DNA of 64,000 nucleotides, from the NCBI RefSeq assembly GCF_900111565.1, contig NZ_FOIK01000001.1, positions 1,581,309 through 1,645,308 of the forward strand. The letters are read 5' to 3'. The notes beneath the pieces were generated by a model. The model was given only the letters and a program-made list of their open reading frames with translations, was not told where the DNA came from and did no database searches. The translations under genes and the position numbers were made by a program. This stretch comes from Paenibacillus sp. NFR01. GTDB lineage: Bacteria; Bacillota; Bacilli; Paenibacillales; Paenibacillaceae. This document shows positions 18,170-27,381 of this stretch, piece by piece (the stretch's first letter is position 1; every line of letters begins with the position of its first letter).

Positions 18170-19483
18170 TTATTGTAATTTTTGAATGCGGTCCCACTGG
18201 CTGACGATATCCGTCACGCGAACGCCGAAGTTTTCGTCGATAACGACGACTTCGCCTTTGGCGATCAGCTTGTTGTTGACCAGGATGTCCACCGGTTCGC
18301 CGGCGAGTTTGTCCAATTCGATGATCGAGCCCTGCGACATCTCCAGAATATCTTTAATCTGCTTCTGGGTCCTTCCTAATTCTACGGTGACTCTCAGGGG
18401 AATGTCCATCAGTAAATTCAAATTATTTTCATCAATATTCCCGAAAGCGCCGGCGTTCAGGTTGCCGAACTGTACCGGCTGTACATTGACGTTGCGGTTC
18501 GGCGGCATTTGCTGCTGCGGCGCCGGATTCGGCTGCGGTTGCGGCTGGCCGTAAGGCATTCCTTGCATTGGCATTCCGTATGGCGGCATTCCGTACGGCG
18601 GGTAATAATATCCTCCCTCCGGCATTCCCGGATAAGGCGGCATCCCCATCGGCGGATAAGGCGGCTGTGCCGCTTGCGGCGGAGCTTCCTGCATTGGCGG
18701 CTGTGCTGCCGCCGGAGGTGCGGATGGTGCAGGCGCAGATGGTGCAGGCGCAGATGGTGCAGGCGGCGCGGCGGCAACGGCCGCTTCCGGCTCAGCCTGC
18801 TCTACATCACCCAACAGCATGGTGACCATACCTTTGGCAAATTGGACCGGCAGGAGCTGCATAATCGTCGAATCGATCAGCTCGCCGATCTTGAGACGGA
18901 ACGAAATCTGGATCAGCGTCTCATCGTCGGGAAGGCTTCCTACGCCTTCGCCGCTGGACATATTGAGAATGTCGATGCCGGGCGGCGAGATATTGACGAA
19001 CCGGTTAAAAATGGTTGACATCGACGTCGCCGACGAGCCCATCATCTGATTCATCGCTTCCTGTACTGCGCTGATATGAATCTCGTTTAATTCCTCTTCC
19101 TTCGGTTCTCCGACGCCGCCTAGCATCAGGTCGGCAATGACCTGCGCATCGCGGATTTTGATCACCAGCGAGTTGATGCCTTGAAAGCCGTCCACATACT
19201 GAACGTGAACCGCCACATGCGGTTTAGGAAAAGCTTCCTCGAACTCCCCGCGGGTAATTATGGAGACTCGAGGAGTCGTAATGTCCACTTTTTTTCCGAG
19301 CAGCGTGGAAAGGGCAGTTGCCGCACTGCCGAAGGTGATATTCCCGATTTCCCCCAGGGCATCCTGTTCAAACGGAGTCAGAAAATCGTTAACCGTCTTT
19401 GCTGCCGGCGCAATTGCGCCTTCGGCCGATTGCCTGAGAAGAGCATCGATCTCTTCCTGGGATAAATAGTCTTTACTCGTCAA
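18170..19483 (-). CDS. fliY: Motor switch phosphatase FliY (CheC-like plus SpoA/FliN domain)
   Basis: Protein of 437 residues. The N-terminal peptide LSQEEIDALLRQ binds CheY-P. A CheC-like phosphatase domain follows with LGEIGNITFGSAATALS and VQEAMNQMMGSSATSMS. Residues about 235-345 are a Pro/Ala/Met/Tyr/Gly-rich spacer that includes three exact 15-base tandem repeats (about 18723-18767) encoding APSAP units. The C-terminal SpoA domain (LMDIPLRVTVELGRTQKQIK) forms part of the C-ring. The start is most likely TTG at 19483, nine bases after AAGGAG; upstream TTG codons up to 19507 are less well placed. It overlaps the fliM stop. Confidence 0.93.
   Translation of the reverse strand: MTSKDYLSQEEIDALLRQSAEGAIAPAAKTVNDFLTPFEQDALGEIGNITFGSAATALSTLLGKKVDITTPRVSIITRGEFEEAFPKPHVAVHVQYVDGFQGINSLVIKIRDAQVIADLMLGGVGEPKEEELNEIHISAVQEAMNQMMGSSATSMSTIFNRFVNISPPGIDILNMSSGEGVGSLPDDETLIQISFRLKIGELIDSTIMQLLPVQFAKGMVTMLLGDVEQAEPEAAVAAAPPAPSAPAPSAPAPSAPPAAAQPPMQEAPPQAAQPPYPPMGMPPYPGMPEGGYYYPPYGMPPYGMPMQGMPYGQPQPQPNPAPQQQMPPNRNVNVQPVQFGNLNAGAFGNIDENNLNLLMDIPLRVTVELGRTQKQIKDILEMSQGSIIELDKLAGEPVDILVNNKLIAKGEVVVIDENFGVRVTDIVSQWDRIQKLQ
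18723..18767. repeat. Three 15-base in-frame tandem repeats in fliY
   Basis: The unit gatggtgcaggcgca occurs three times in a row inside the linker-coding part of fliY. It encodes repeated Ala-Pro-Ser-Ala-Pro. Such perfect repeats can expand or contract without frameshift, changing only linker length. Confidence 0.8.
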
Positions 19484-20471
19484 ACTCTTCAACTCCTTCG
19501 CTGACAATCTCGTCTATCTGCACAGCCACCCGGTCTTTAACCATTCCGGGACTGCCAATGAACTTCAGTTTGTCCCCTACCTTGATCGCCAGACCCGTAT
19601 CCACGGTCTTGTTCAGCGAAATCACATCGCCGACGCCTAGTCCCAGAAATTCGGAAATCGATAATTTCGATTCGCCAAGCTCGGCCACAATCGGAAGCTG
19701 CGCTTTGCTTACCCGGGATTTAATGGCTTCCAGCTCGACTTCGTCCCGCATTTTCTTCTCGGAAACAAACCATTGGTGCACCGATAGGCGAGACATGAAC
19801 GGCTCCAATACGACATGGGGTATACATAGGTTGATCATCCCGGTGGTATCGCCGATTTTGGTGCTCAAGGAGATCAGGGCGATGGTTTCATTCGGCGACA
19901 CAATCTGCATAAACTGCGGATTGGTCTCCAAACCCTCCATCCGGGGCTGAATATCGATCACCGTCTTCCATGCCTCCTGGAGGCTTTCAAAACATCTGCT
20001 GAAAATCCGCTCCATGATCGTCGTTTCGATTTCGGTTAGTGAGGTGATCTTGGACGGTGCGGCGCCGAATCCTCCCAGCAGCCGGTCCAGCATGGCAAAG
20101 GCGATATTCGGATGCACCTCCATCACCATTCGGCCGACAAGCGGCTCGGCTTCGAAAATATTCAGGATCGTCATCTTGGGGATGGATCGGATAAACTCGT
20201 CATAAGGGAGCTGCTCTACTTGAACGACATTGATTTGCACGAAGGTGCGCAATTGGGCGGAAAAATATGTAGTTAAGTAGCGTGCAAAGTTTTCGTGAAT
20301 TCGTGTAAGGCTGCGAATGTGGTCCTTGGAAAACCGCACGGCCCGTTTGAAATCATAAGATCGGACTTTCTTCTGCGTTTCTTCTTTTTTTAGTTCGTCA
20401 GCGTCCATTTCACCGGATGAAAGCGCGGCTAGCAGAGCATCGATTTCGTTTTGTGATAGTACATCAACCAC
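19473..20471 (-). CDS. fliM: Flagellar motor switch protein FliM
   Basis: Protein of 332 residues. The CheY-binding N-terminus reads VDVLSQNEIDALLAALSSGE. A CheC-like middle domain without phosphatase residues follows, and a C-terminal SpoA domain (LGESKLSISEFLGLGVGDVI). GTG at 20471 is preferred because GGGGGG lies eight bases upstream; the GTG at 20480 is too close to it. FliM links FliG to FliY in the C-ring. Confidence 0.95.
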   Translation of the reverse strand: MVDVLSQNEIDALLAALSSGEMDADELKKEETQKKVRSYDFKRAVRFSKDHIRSLTRIHENFARYLTTYFSAQLRTFVQINVVQVEQLPYDEFIRSIPKMTILNIFEAEPLVGRMVMEVHPNIAFAMLDRLLGGFGAAPSKITSLTEIETTIMERIFSRCFESLQEAWKTVIDIQPRMEGLETNPQFMQIVSPNETIALISLSTKIGDTTGMINLCIPHVVLEPFMSRLSVHQWFVSEKKMRDEVELEAIKSRVSKAQLPIVAELGESKLSISEFLGLGVGDVISLNKTVDTGLAIKVGDKLKFIGSPGMVKDRVAVQIDEIVSEGVEEFDE

Positions 20472-20508
20472 TTCAATCACCCCCCAACAAAGAATTACCC
20501 GTTACGCA

Positions 20509-20976
20509 TTACAAAGTAGTCAGGATATAATCCGTAAACTCAACATCCGTCAGCTTGCCTTCCGTCAGCGTTTTATTGATGATGTTCACCAGTTTCGCGC
20601 TGAACTGATCTTTGCCGGAAGCGCCGTTCAGCTCATTCGGTTTGGTGTCGGCAAGCATTTTAATAATAAGCGGCTTAATTTTGATTTCCTTGATCTTTTC
20701 AAACTCTTCTTTGGCCTTGGCTGAATCCAGCTGAAAAGCCAATTTTATCGAAACGAGATACTCGGGATCGGCAAGATTAGTTTTGATATCGGTGATTTCT
20801 GCCGTCAATTCGACAATTTCATCGGCGCTCAGGCTTTTGGTCTCAACATTTTGGACAGCCGTATTTGCATTGTTGGTGTCTTTTGGAAAAATTTGATCCA
20901 TCAGTAAAAATGCGGCTACTACGATGAGAGTGATCGCCAGTAAAATCGTAATGAGCCACGGCAGCATCTTTTTCAT
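20509..20976 (-). CDS. fliL: Flagellar basal body-associated protein FliL
   Basis: Protein of 155 residues. One membrane helix (MLPWLITILLAITLIVVAAF) is followed by a periplasm-side domain typical of FliL (SADEIVELTAEITDIKTNLA, VSIKLAFQLDS). FliL associates with the stator and supports torque. It overlaps the flbD gene by 4 bases. Confidence 0.93.
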   Translation of the reverse strand: MKKMLPWLITILLAITLIVVAAFLLMDQIFPKDTNNANTAVQNVETKSLSADEIVELTAEITDIKTNLADPEYLVSIKLAFQLDSAKAKEEFEKIKEIKIKPLIIKMLADTKPNELNGASGKDQFSAKLVNIINKTLTEGKLTDVEFTDYILTTL

Positions 20977-21197
20977 GAAAGCTCCTCCATAGATTGGACT
21001 TTAATGGTGGCAGCATGTGTGCCTATGTCCCTGTTATAATTCTTGATTTTCTCGATGACTTCATCGGCCTTTTCCAGCACGATCAGTCTCTTGCCTGTTA
21101 CTAGCGTTACATACGTATCCGGGTTTTCTTCTACCATTTCTACCAGCAGGGCATTAAGCCACATCGGCGAACCATTAAGTCTAGTGAGCGATATCAT
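20973..21197 (-). CDS. flbD: FlbD/SwrD family flagellar protein
   Basis: Protein of 74 residues starting MISLTRLNGSPMWLNALLVE, followed by TLVTGKRLIVLEKADEVIEK. It is the FlbD family, called SwrD in B. subtilis, where it raises flagellar power by supporting stator function. ATG at 21197 is chosen because AAGGGGG lies seven bases upstream; a longer frame to 21215 starts inside that site. Confidence 0.9.
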   Translation of the reverse strand: MISLTRLNGSPMWLNALLVEMVEENPDTYVTLVTGKRLIVLEKADEVIEKIKNYNRDIGTHAATIKVQSMEELS

Positions 21198-21315
21198 GAA
21201 AAGGCCCCCTTGCATAAATAGGGGGAGGAGTCCTCCCCCCGGCTTGCATCGCGCATGTTGCCAATGCAGAAACGTAAATATTATACAGCATGTTGAAGAT
21301 TGTCGTTACACTAAA

Positions 21316-22134
21316 TTACCGTTTCAGGTTAACTACTTCCTGCAGAACTTCGTCGGAGGTTGTAATAATCCGGGAATTAGCCTGGAACCCGCGCTGGGTT
21401 ACGATCATTTCCGTAAATTCGCTGGTCAGGTCAACGTTGGACATTTCCAGCTGGCCGGCTACGATGGAGCCTGTTCCCACTTCCGCGTTGTTCGCCGTTG
21501 TCGGCTCCAGCGCGCCGTCGGCATTGGCGTTAAGCGTCATGCGGTACAGGTTGCCGCCGATTTTCTCCAAGCCTTGCGGATTGCTGACTTTCGCCACGCC
21601 GATTTGCACGCCGGGCTCGGTTGTTCCGTCGGCCATTGTTTGCACGATGGTGCCGTCGGAGGAAATCGAGAAGGCCGTTACGTCTTCGCCGAGCTGGATA
21701 GGCTCGCCGTCGGAGCTAAGCACATGCAGGCCGTCAGAAGTCAACAGGTTGCGGCTCGAGTCGACATGGAAGTCGCCGGCACGGGTCAGGAACGGCGTCT
21801 CCTGGGCGTCAGACAGTTTGACGAGGAAAAATCCGTCGCCGTCGATTCTCAGGTCGGTCGGGTTGTTGGTCGTCATCGCGCTGCCTGCAAGATGCATCGT
21901 GTCCACCGAACCGACGCTGACGCCGAGACCGATCTGCTTGGCATTGACACCGCCTTGGCCGCCGTCGACCGGCGCCGTTACGCCGGAAACCGTCTGGCTC
22001 ATAATATCCTTGAACATCACGCGGCCGGATTTGAAGCCAATGGTATTAACGTTCGCAATGTTATTACCGATGACGTCCAGCTTGGTTTGAAAACCGCGCA
22101 TACCCGAAACCCCTGAATACATAGATCTAAGCAT
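21316..22134 (-). CDS. flgE: Flagellar hook protein (FlgE/FlgG family)
   Basis: Protein of 272 residues. The N-terminal rod/hook signature MLRSMYSGVSGMRGFQTKLD and the following IGNNIANVNTIGFKSGR are present, and the C-terminal coiled segment NVDLTSEFTEMIVTQRGFQA matches. Length and position directly after flgD and the TIGR02530 gene match the short hook protein of Bacillus (264 residues, formerly called FlgG). A distal-rod assignment is less likely from context. Confidence 0.9.
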   Translation of the reverse strand: MLRSMYSGVSGMRGFQTKLDVIGNNIANVNTIGFKSGRVMFKDIMSQTVSGVTAPVDGGQGGVNAKQIGLGVSVGSVDTMHLAGSAMTTNNPTDLRIDGDGFFLVKLSDAQETPFLTRAGDFHVDSSRNLLTSDGLHVLSSDGEPIQLGEDVTAFSISSDGTIVQTMADGTTEPGVQIGVAKVSNPQGLEKIGGNLYRMTLNANADGALEPTTANNAEVGTGSIVAGQLEMSNVDLTSEFTEMIVTQRGFQANSRIITTSDEVLQEVVNLKR

Positions 22135-22256
22135 TTAATTGTCCTCCCGGATCGTGGATTTGTTTGTTCTTTCTCGCTTTATAGGAATGAAACATTGGGA
22201 ATGCGGCCGCTTCAGTCGGTCGGCAGCCGCTCCGGCATTCCGTCAGGACCAGCCGG

Positions 22257-22646
22257 TTATGAAATAATGACAGCACTGTCAATCTGCGTAAATACGTTAT
22301 CCTTCATCGAACTTCCATCCATCGCCGTTACCACGGTGCGGTTCGGCACGCTGACAATCAAGGCCATATCCTTCATTAAGATAAGCGATTCCTTGCTGCC
22401 TTTAGCTGCGGCTTTGTCTACCGCCGACGAAATTTCGTCGATTTGCCTGCTGCCCAGCTCGATCCCCCGCTGTTCAAGCCGCTTCGCTGCATGATTGCTG
22501 AATTTCAGCATGTTCTTTTGCAGCATGCTTTCGAAGCTTGTCGTCTCGGATCCGGTGGCAGACGTTTTCGCGGTTTGCGTCCGGGTTAATGCGCCTTTCG
22601 CCAAACTTGCGGGATACAGTTGTCCGATCGTCAGCCGATCGCTCAT
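22257..22646 (-). CDS. TIGR02530-type flagellar operon protein
   Basis: Protein of 129 residues. The conserved core KFSNHAAKRLEQRGIELGSR and LILMKDMALIVSVPNRTVVT defines the family that sits between flgD and flgE in many Firmicutes. The molecular role is not established as far as I know; an accessory role in hook assembly is inferred from position. It overlaps the flgD stop by 4 bases. Confidence 0.85.
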   Translation of the reverse strand: MSDRLTIGQLYPASLAKGALTRTQTAKTSATGSETTSFESMLQKNMLKFSNHAAKRLEQRGIELGSRQIDEISSAVDKAAAKGSKESLILMKDMALIVSVPNRTVVTAMDGSSMKDNVFTQIDSAVIIS

Positions 22647-23101
22647 GATTTCGCCCCGCTCTCCTTGCCGTCATCCCCGGTCGCATTTTGAATTTGGGTA
22701 ATGTCGGTCAACAAAATCCGGTCATCGCCGACCACGGCATACTGCGAACCGTTGCTGACAACGATGGAATCGACGATCCCCGATTTCGGAAGCTCCGTGT
22801 CGGCATCTGTCCATGAGACGGTCTTGCCGATCAGGCCGGAAACCGAACCGAGTGACTGGTTCATAGCGGTGAGCTGGGTGGAAATGTTCATCAGCTGCTC
22901 CACCGATGTAAACTGGGCCATCTGGGCGATAAATTCCTTATCCTCCATCGGCTGCATCGGATCCTGATTCTGAAGCTGGGTGATCAGGATTTTAAGGAAC
23001 TGGTCTTTACCGAGCGTCGAGCTCCCGGTTGTCTTTTTGGTGGGATCCGGCGCCGTGTAGTTCCATGAATCACTGGTTGAAATAGGTGTGGTACTTGCCA
23101 T
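22643..23101 (-). CDS. flgD: Hook cap/scaffold protein FlgD
   Basis: Protein of 152 residues with the conserved N-terminal core LGKDQFLKILITQLQNQDPM followed by QPMEDKEFIAQMAQFTSVEQ. FlgD caps the growing hook and is exported; it lacks the long C-terminal domain of enterobacterial FlgD, as usual in Firmicutes. Confidence 0.95.
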   Translation of the reverse strand: MASTTPISTSDSWNYTAPDPTKKTTGSSTLGKDQFLKILITQLQNQDPMQPMEDKEFIAQMAQFTSVEQLMNISTQLTAMNQSLGSVSGLIGKTVSWTDADTELPKSGIVDSIVVSNGSQYAVVGDDRILLTDITQIQNATGDDGKESGAKS

Positions 23102-23129
23102 AATGTTTCACCTCGCCTTGACTGTCAAA

Positions 23130-24620
23130 TTAAGCCTTGGCCGAGAAATTCCCGCCTTGGCTGCTGTCGCTTTGCTGAGCGCTGCGCACCCATTCGTTCC
23201 ACTCGCCGGTTAATTCAGCTGCCAGTACTGCATCACCCTGGCCTTCATCGCGCGCTTTCGAACGACGCTCCTGTTGCTGGCCCGAACCGGATTGCTTGCC
23301 TTGCTGGCCGGTAAACTGCGAGAACATCGCTTGGCTGCCGCTGCTTTGTGCGACCTCCAGCTTCTCTACCTGCAGACCCTGGGACACAAGGGCGGAACGC
23401 AGCTGGTTCATTTGCTGCTCCAAAAGATCTTTCGCTCCCGAATGCTCCGTCAGGAACTGGGCGACCAAATGGCCGTTTTGCATCGTAATCTTCACGTCCA
23501 CTTGACCGAGATTATCGGGAAACAGCGTCATTGTCGCTTCGGCCACGCCGCCTTTCTGAACGATATCCAGCTTGCCGGAAATAAAGGAGTTCATTTCTTG
23601 GGCAAATTGCTGGACATGTACCTGCTTGTGCTCAGCCTTCAGCGGCATTTCAATTCCGCTTTTTAAAGCAAGCTGGCCTGCGGTTACTACATCGCTGCCT
23701 TTGGCCTGGTCCGTAGCTGCGGAAGGTTCGTCACTCAATTCGCCGGAAGTTTTCAGCTCTTTGGCTTTGTCCGCCGCCTGTGCTGCATGGGTGTCAACGG
23801 TTGCTCCCGTTTGGGCAATGGCTTGTCCTTGCTGTCCGCCTCCGGAATCAGCATTTCCCGAGTCAGCGGTATTCGCCGCCTGAGACGCAAAAGTAAACGT
23901 CAGCGGAGCAGCGGATGTTTTTGCGGTTGCTCCGGTTTGTGCAGCCGTATTAACGACGCCCGCGGCAGGTTGCGTTGCTGTAGCCGCAGTCTGTGGAGCC
24001 GCTGTGCCTTTCACCTTAAGCTTGGATGCTTCGTCTGCATTCTCCGCCAGGATTGCCGTAAAGTCGCCTAACAGCGCAGTCCCTTTGGCCAGGATGTCGG
24101 ATTGGCCCTCTGCCGAGGTCTGTTGAAGCATGTTCACCAACCGGGTAAGTTCGTCCTGTACCGCAAACCGCAGTGTTGCTGGCTGCTGTGCAAGGAGTGA
24201 CAAACCGTTTGAACCGTCCTCAGCCGTCGTCTGTACCGACGCATCATTAGGTCCCGATAGCAGGGCGTTCACCTGCAGCAGCCAGTTTTGCAATGCAGCA
24301 AGCAGTGCGGGATCGCTGGCAATGTTGTCATCCAGTTGTCCCAAATCCTTTACCAGCTGGTCAAGCACCTTTCCTGTTTGGGCTTCGCCGCTTGGGGTCC
24401 CCGTATCTCCGCTAGCGCCGGCGTTGCCGAGAAGTCCTTGCAGCAGGCTGGCCAGATTTGCAGTAAGCGGCTGGGATGAACCATTTGCCGTTTGCGTACC
24501 GAGTGTCTGCTGAAGTGTCTGCGCAAATACGAAGGTTGGTGACGATGCCGTTCCTGCCGAAGCCGTGGAAGCAGTCGGTTGCATATTCCCGCCGGAAAAG
24601 GATGGAATCACTAAACTCAT
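23130..24620 (-). CDS. fliK: Hook-length control protein FliK
   Basis: Protein of 496 residues. The long N-terminal part (about 1-310) is Gln/Ala/Thr/Ser-rich and works as the molecular ruler. The C-terminal Flg_hook domain holds MTLFPDNLGQVDVKITMQNG, LVAQFLTEHSGAKDLLEQQM and LRSALVSQGLQVEKLEVAQS. It interacts with FlhB to end hook export. ATG at 24620 follows AAAGGAGGTG. Confidence 0.93.
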   Translation of the reverse strand: MSLVIPSFSGGNMQPTASTASAGTASSPTFVFAQTLQQTLGTQTANGSSQPLTANLASLLQGLLGNAGASGDTGTPSGEAQTGKVLDQLVKDLGQLDDNIASDPALLAALQNWLLQVNALLSGPNDASVQTTAEDGSNGLSLLAQQPATLRFAVQDELTRLVNMLQQTSAEGQSDILAKGTALLGDFTAILAENADEASKLKVKGTAAPQTAATATQPAAGVVNTAAQTGATAKTSAAPLTFTFASQAANTADSGNADSGGGQQGQAIAQTGATVDTHAAQAADKAKELKTSGELSDEPSAATDQAKGSDVVTAGQLALKSGIEMPLKAEHKQVHVQQFAQEMNSFISGKLDIVQKGGVAEATMTLFPDNLGQVDVKITMQNGHLVAQFLTEHSGAKDLLEQQMNQLRSALVSQGLQVEKLEVAQSSGSQAMFSQFTGQQGKQSGSGQQQERRSKARDEGQGDAVLAAELTGEWNEWVRSAQQSDSSQGGNFSAKA

Positions 24621-24643
24621 ATGTTTTCACCTCCTTTCAAGAG

Positions 24644-25588
24644 TTATTTGCCGCCCATCAGCCGATTGACAATTTTGGCGGACAGTGCGCTGTCCGTCTT
24701 CGTCATTTCGCTGAGGATCGAAGAACGTACGCTGTCGCTTACCGAACTAAGGATCGTAATCACCTTGTCCGGACTTACGCTGTACATCGAGCTGAGCAGC
24801 GTAGCGGCATCCGCCGCAGGCATGCTTGTGAATGTCTGGCTAAGCTTGTCCTGACCCAACCCGGAAGTGGTCGTAGTAGACGTCGTTGCCGTCTGCTCCT
24901 GTTTGAGCCGCGATTGAAGGGCTGCAATAGCCATATCGGTTGAATCGGTCGCTTCCTTTAGCTTCACGGAGACATCAGCGGCTTTTTTCGGATCCATTTT
25001 TTCAAGAATCGCCGTTTTGCTCTCATTGTTCATATGACTGAAGATTTGCGCCATCTCTTCGGTTGTCATATTTTCCAGGATCGGGGCCGCTTTGGAGGCC
25101 TTCATGCCGGCGTACAGCTTGGCGAGGTCGGTCACGCTTTTCTCGTACGGATCTACGGTCGGTTCGGCGCTTGCGGCCGCTTCCTCCTGCGCCTTCATCT
25201 CATCGACCTGTTTTTGCAGTGCAGCAATCTGTGCCGTCTGGGCCGTTTGATCATCGGCCGCCTGCTTCAGCTGTTCATTGCTTTTGGCCAGCTGATCTTT
25301 CAGCGCCTTGATCGTACTCTCCGAGCTTTCCGCCTGCTGCTCCTCCGCCGTCCCGGTTTCGGTTGCGGCATTGCCGCTGGTTTCCGTCTCGGGATCAGGC
25401 ACAAGCCGTTCAATGCCCGGAATCTTGTTCAGTACTTCAAACACATTATTGCGGATATCCATATTAAAAAGGGTCAACAGCACGCCGAGCAGCACAAGAG
25501 TAAAAATAATCGGGATCATTAAAAACAAAAAACGCTCAAACTTGCTTGCCGACTCCTCATTTTCCAGTTCCAATTGATCGTTAGCCAC
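24644..25588 (-). CDS. motE: MotE/YlxF family protein (MgtE-N-like domain)
   Basis: Protein of 314 residues. One membrane helix (about 23-46, FLFLMIPIIFTLVLLGVLLT) precedes a coiled coil (about 85-150) and an MgtE N-domain-like helical repeat (YAGMKASKAAPILENMTTEE, MAQIFSHMNNESKTAILEKM). It corresponds to ylxF in Bacillus and MotE in rhizobia. The role is probably as a chaperone or stabiliser in the motor or export apparatus. GTG at 25588 has GGGAGG eight bases upstream. Confidence 0.85.
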   Translation of the reverse strand: MANDQLELENEESASKFERFLFLMIPIIFTLVLLGVLLTLFNMDIRNNVFEVLNKIPGIERLVPDPETETSGNAATETGTAEEQQAESSESTIKALKDQLAKSNEQLKQAADDQTAQTAQIAALQKQVDEMKAQEEAAASAEPTVDPYEKSVTDLAKLYAGMKASKAAPILENMTTEEMAQIFSHMNNESKTAILEKMDPKKAADVSVKLKEATDSTDMAIAALQSRLKQEQTATTSTTTTSGLGQDKLSQTFTSMPAADAATLLSSMYSVSPDKVITILSSVSDSVRSSILSEMTKTDSALSAKIVNRLMGGK

Positions 25589-25605
25589 AAACGAAGCCTC
25601 CCGGG

Positions 25606-26049
25606 TCAGAGGGATTTCATCGCGAAGCGGACAGTTGCCATTTCATCCAGTTCGTTTTGTTCCCGTAAATTCATATTGTGTTGAAAAATCGCCTGGGCCT
25701 TATCCTTGGCCTTAAGCCATACTTTTTCGTCCAGCATTTTGGTATTGAGCTGGTCCTGCTTATGCTGCACTTCCTGATGGGCCAGGTTAATGTCGGAATG
25801 CTTGCGTGCGATGCATGAATCCAGGTACTCCACGTAATCCTGCATTTCACGAATTTTTGCCATCGGCGTCGCTTGCTGGGCTGCACTCTGTAGTGCCAGC
25901 ACCATCTCGTAACGCTGGCTCAGCAGTTCATCAAGGCTTTTCTCCTGGGCCTGAAGCTCGCCGAGGGCACTGGACAGCATCCACTCCGCCTGCGTCCGCT
26001 CGTTACCTTTCAGATCCACCACTTTTTGGAAGGTATAATGAAACCTCAA
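25606..26049 (-). CDS. fliJ: Flagellar export chaperone/stalk protein FliJ
   Basis: Protein of 147 residues, nearly all coiled coil (FQKVVDLKGNERTQAEWMLS, SDINLAHQEVQHKQDQLNTK). FliJ forms the stalk of the FliI ATPase ring. TTG at 26049 is the start, with AAGGAG upstream. It is directly downstream of fliI, as expected. Confidence 0.92.
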   Translation of the reverse strand: MRFHYTFQKVVDLKGNERTQAEWMLSSALGELQAQEKSLDELLSQRYEMVLALQSAAQQATPMAKIREMQDYVEYLDSCIARKHSDINLAHQEVQHKQDQLNTKMLDEKVWLKAKDKAQAIFQHNMNLREQNELDEMATVRFAMKSL

Positions 26050-26055
26050 TCCAGA

Positions 26056-27381
26056 TCAACTCCTTGAGAACTGTGAGATTAAAGCTTGCTGCACTTCGGA
26101 TAGCGTTACCTTTTCATTGACTCTCTGCCGGGTGAACTGCCAGATGCTGTCGATATGTTGGATCGACTCGTCGATCTGGGCATTGGAACCGCGCTGATAA
26201 GCGCCGATGTTAATCAAATCCTCCGAATCCTTATACACGGCCATTAACCGTTTAACATTCTCCGCCGCAGCAATCTGCTCTTCCGGCGCGATATCCTTCA
26301 TGACCCGGCTGATGCTGGCAAGCACGTCGATCGCGGGAAAATGTCCTTTGTTCGCGATGTTCCGGTTCAGCACGATGTGACCGTCCAGGATGCCGCGCAC
26401 CGCATCGGCAATCGGCTCGTTCATGTCGTCGCCGTCGACCAGCACCGTGTAGAATGCGGTGATCGAGCCAGTCGGACCGGTACCTGCCCGCTCCAGCAGC
26501 TTGGGCAAGCTGGCGAAAACGGACGGCGTATAACCCCGCATCGCCGGCGGCTCGCCAACGGCCAGCCCCACTTCGCGCTGCGCCATCGCATAACGCGTCA
26601 CGGAATCCATCATCAGCATTACATTCAGCCCGCGATCGCGGAAATACTCGGCAATCGTCGTCGCGATCAGCGCGCCTTTGATCCGGATCAGCGCCGGCTG
26701 GTCCGAGGTGGCAACCACGACGACGGAACGCTGCAGCCCTTCGGGACCGAGGTCGCGCTCGATAAAGTCGAGCACCTCGCGGCCGCGTTCGCCGATCAGC
26801 GCGATCACATTGACATCGGCCGAGGTGTTGCGGGCAATCATGCCCATCAGCGTGCTCTTGCCGACGCCCGATCCGGCGAAGATGCCGACGCGCTGGCCCT
26901 TCCCGATGGTCAGGAGTCCGTCGATTGCCCGGACGCCGATGCTGATCGGTTCATGCACGCGCGGCCGGTTCAGCGGATTCGACGGAATGTTGAAAGTAGA
27001 GCTGTGCGGCATCCGCGCCGGAATGAGCGAGCCGTCCAGCGGCTGTCCCAAGCCGTCGAGGACTTTGCCGAGCAGCTCCGAGCCGACCTGCACGCTGAGC
27101 GGCTTGCCGGTTCCCACGACATCGCAGCCCGGGCCGATCGCCTGCAGCTCTCCAAGAGGCATTAACAGGACCTTGTTGTCGCGAAAGCCGACCACCTCCG
27201 CCTGCAGCGGCTTGCTGCCCTTGGAAGGATAGATGTAGCACACATCCCCGATACTGGCGTCCGGCCCTTCGGATTCCACCATCAGGCCGATAACCTGGGT
27301 GACCTTGCCGTTGATACGGACGGGATCAAAATTGCGGAGCTGCTCTTTGTAACGGAGTGTATCAAGCATTCTCTTCCCCAT
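26056..27381 (-). CDS. fliI: Flagellar export ATPase FliI
   Basis: Protein of 441 residues. Walker A is GIFAGSGVGKSTLMGMIARN; Walker B is MLMMDSVTRYAMAQREVGLA; the family segment IGERGREVLDFIERDLG is present. It energises substrate export together with FliH and FliJ. Two starts are possible: ATG at 27381 (GAGG nine bases upstream) and ATG at 27369 beginning MLDTLRYKEQL. The gene overlaps fliH by 20 bases with the first. Confidence 0.96.
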   Translation of the reverse strand: MGKRMLDTLRYKEQLRNFDPVRINGKVTQVIGLMVESEGPDASIGDVCYIYPSKGSKPLQAEVVGFRDNKVLLMPLGELQAIGPGCDVVGTGKPLSVQVGSELLGKVLDGLGQPLDGSLIPARMPHSSTFNIPSNPLNRPRVHEPISIGVRAIDGLLTIGKGQRVGIFAGSGVGKSTLMGMIARNTSADVNVIALIGERGREVLDFIERDLGPEGLQRSVVVVATSDQPALIRIKGALIATTIAEYFRDRGLNVMLMMDSVTRYAMAQREVGLAVGEPPAMRGYTPSVFASLPKLLERAGTGPTGSITAFYTVLVDGDDMNEPIADAVRGILDGHIVLNRNIANKGHFPAIDVLASISRVMKDIAPEEQIAAAENVKRLMAVYKDSEDLINIGAYQRGSNAQIDESIQHIDSIWQFTRQRVNEKVTLSEVQQALISQFSRS

